Assembly: GCA_016763815.1 (NCBI GenBank) | Contig: JAESTB010000377.1 | Coordinates: 1-6,867 of the forward strand | Length of the DNA stretch: 6,867 nucleotides | DNA from: Arenicella sp. | GTDB taxonomy: Bacteria; Pseudomonadota; Gammaproteobacteria; Arenicellales; Arenicellaceae | Reading direction: 5' to 3' | Shown: one piece after another, positions 6,641-6,867 of the stretch | Layout of the letters: every line of letters starts with the position of its first letter | How positions within the stretch are numbered: position 1 is the first letter of the stretch | Notes under the pieces: model-generated | Told to the model about the DNA's origin: nothing | The model's input: the letters and a program-made list of their open reading frames with translations, nothing else | Databases searched by the model: none | Position numbers and translations under genes: made by a program

Positions 6641-6758
6641 TGTCAAGGTAGAGTCTGGGAGTTCAGATGAATGCTATCAGTAAATGCGATTTCCAACTTA
6701 AATCTGACACAATTCCTTGTTATACCTGACGTCAGGTTAATGTATACTTCAACTGGAC
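6641..6758 (-). mobile_element. res: Probable res recombination site next to the tnpR remnant
   Basis: The roughly 118 bp directly upstream of the tnpR remnant have the size and place of a Tn21-type res site. On the minus strand there are, in order, a 28-bp subsite I, GTCAG repeats 22 bp apart (near 6730 and 6708) that suggest subsite II, and a last TTGACA at 6646-6641 close to the ribosome-binding site, which may bound subsite III. The overall layout resembles the Tn21/Tn1721 res sequence as I remember it. Subsites II and III are less sure than I. Confidence 0.58.
6731..6758. mobile_element. Res subsite I (crossover site) candidate
   Basis: An imperfect 28-bp palindrome: GTCAGGTTAAT, a central GTATAC, then TTCAACTGGAC. 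The arms agree at 7 of 11 positions and the centre is symmetric with AT as the middle dinucleotide. Length and symmetry are those of Tn3-family resolvase crossover sites. The striking perfect palindrome ACCTGACGTCAGGT (6724-6737) arises where this site's inner arm abuts the next resolvase half-site. Confidence 0.58.
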
Positions 6759-6779
6759 AAATATTATTAACAAATTTGA

Positions 6780-6867
6780 GATGATTCATCAAAAAATACT
6801 CTGGCAAATGTTTTCTACATTGGCACCAATAACTCAGCCAACGACCATTACCTGCTGTTAACTCTTG
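6780..6867 (+). other. Unassigned right edge with a short open frame
   Basis: Beyond subsite I the sequence is AT-rich up to about 6780. After a TGA at 6777-6779, a frame stays open to the window end (ending NVFYIGTNNSANDHYLLLTL), without a visible start codon. Another frame has a 26-residue ORF from ATG 6781. I recognise neither. The frame may be the remnant of a gene continuing outside the window. Confidence 0.15.

Noticed and set aside
1..6867. CRISPR array, tRNA or rRNA genes
   Set aside because: No regularly spaced short repeats with unique spacers, no cloverleaf with a CCA-type end, and no rRNA-like conserved stretches were seen.

Overview
The window looks like chromosomal DNA from a Gram-negative bacterium. 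The support is an LAAC lipobox, several Sec-type signal peptides, moderate-to-low GC, and families (DUF3617, exported VWA protein with W-x-G-P repeats, Tn21-type resolvase remnant) common in Proteobacteria. A marine gammaproteobacterium is my best guess, by inference only. All six main genes lie on the + strand.

Left part (1-1798): the 3' part of a P1/S58 (DmpA-type) peptidase gene, then a pyridoxamine 5'-phosphate oxidase-like flavoprotein with two split-barrel halves. The gap is 53 bases and the two may be co-transcribed. A 280-base intergenic stretch follows. It holds a possible IS3-type end remnant, a small hairpin, an 11-bp-period direct repeat resembling a response-regulator operator, and a candidate promoter.

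Middle part (2079-6485): four consecutive genes whose products all carry export signals. They are an orphan lipoprotein, a DUF3617-like periplasmic protein broken by a frameshift, a V8/trypsin-like serine protease with a long helical N-terminal region, and a von Willebrand factor A (VWA) protein with four 88-residue C-terminal repeats. The VWA gene is interrupted by a TGA that falls exactly on the conserved tryptophan of repeat 3, so it is a one-base nonsense change or a leaky stop.

Right part (6486-6867): no intact gene. On the minus strand there is the decayed 5' end of a Tn3-family (Tn21-like) resolvase gene, tnpR. Beside it, in the normal arrangement, is about 118 bp that reads as its res recombination site, including a 28-bp subsite I.

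The picture is a cluster of envelope or secreted proteins at the edge of mobile-element debris, with two of four cluster genes disrupted. The exported proteins may act together, but nothing in the sequence proves it.
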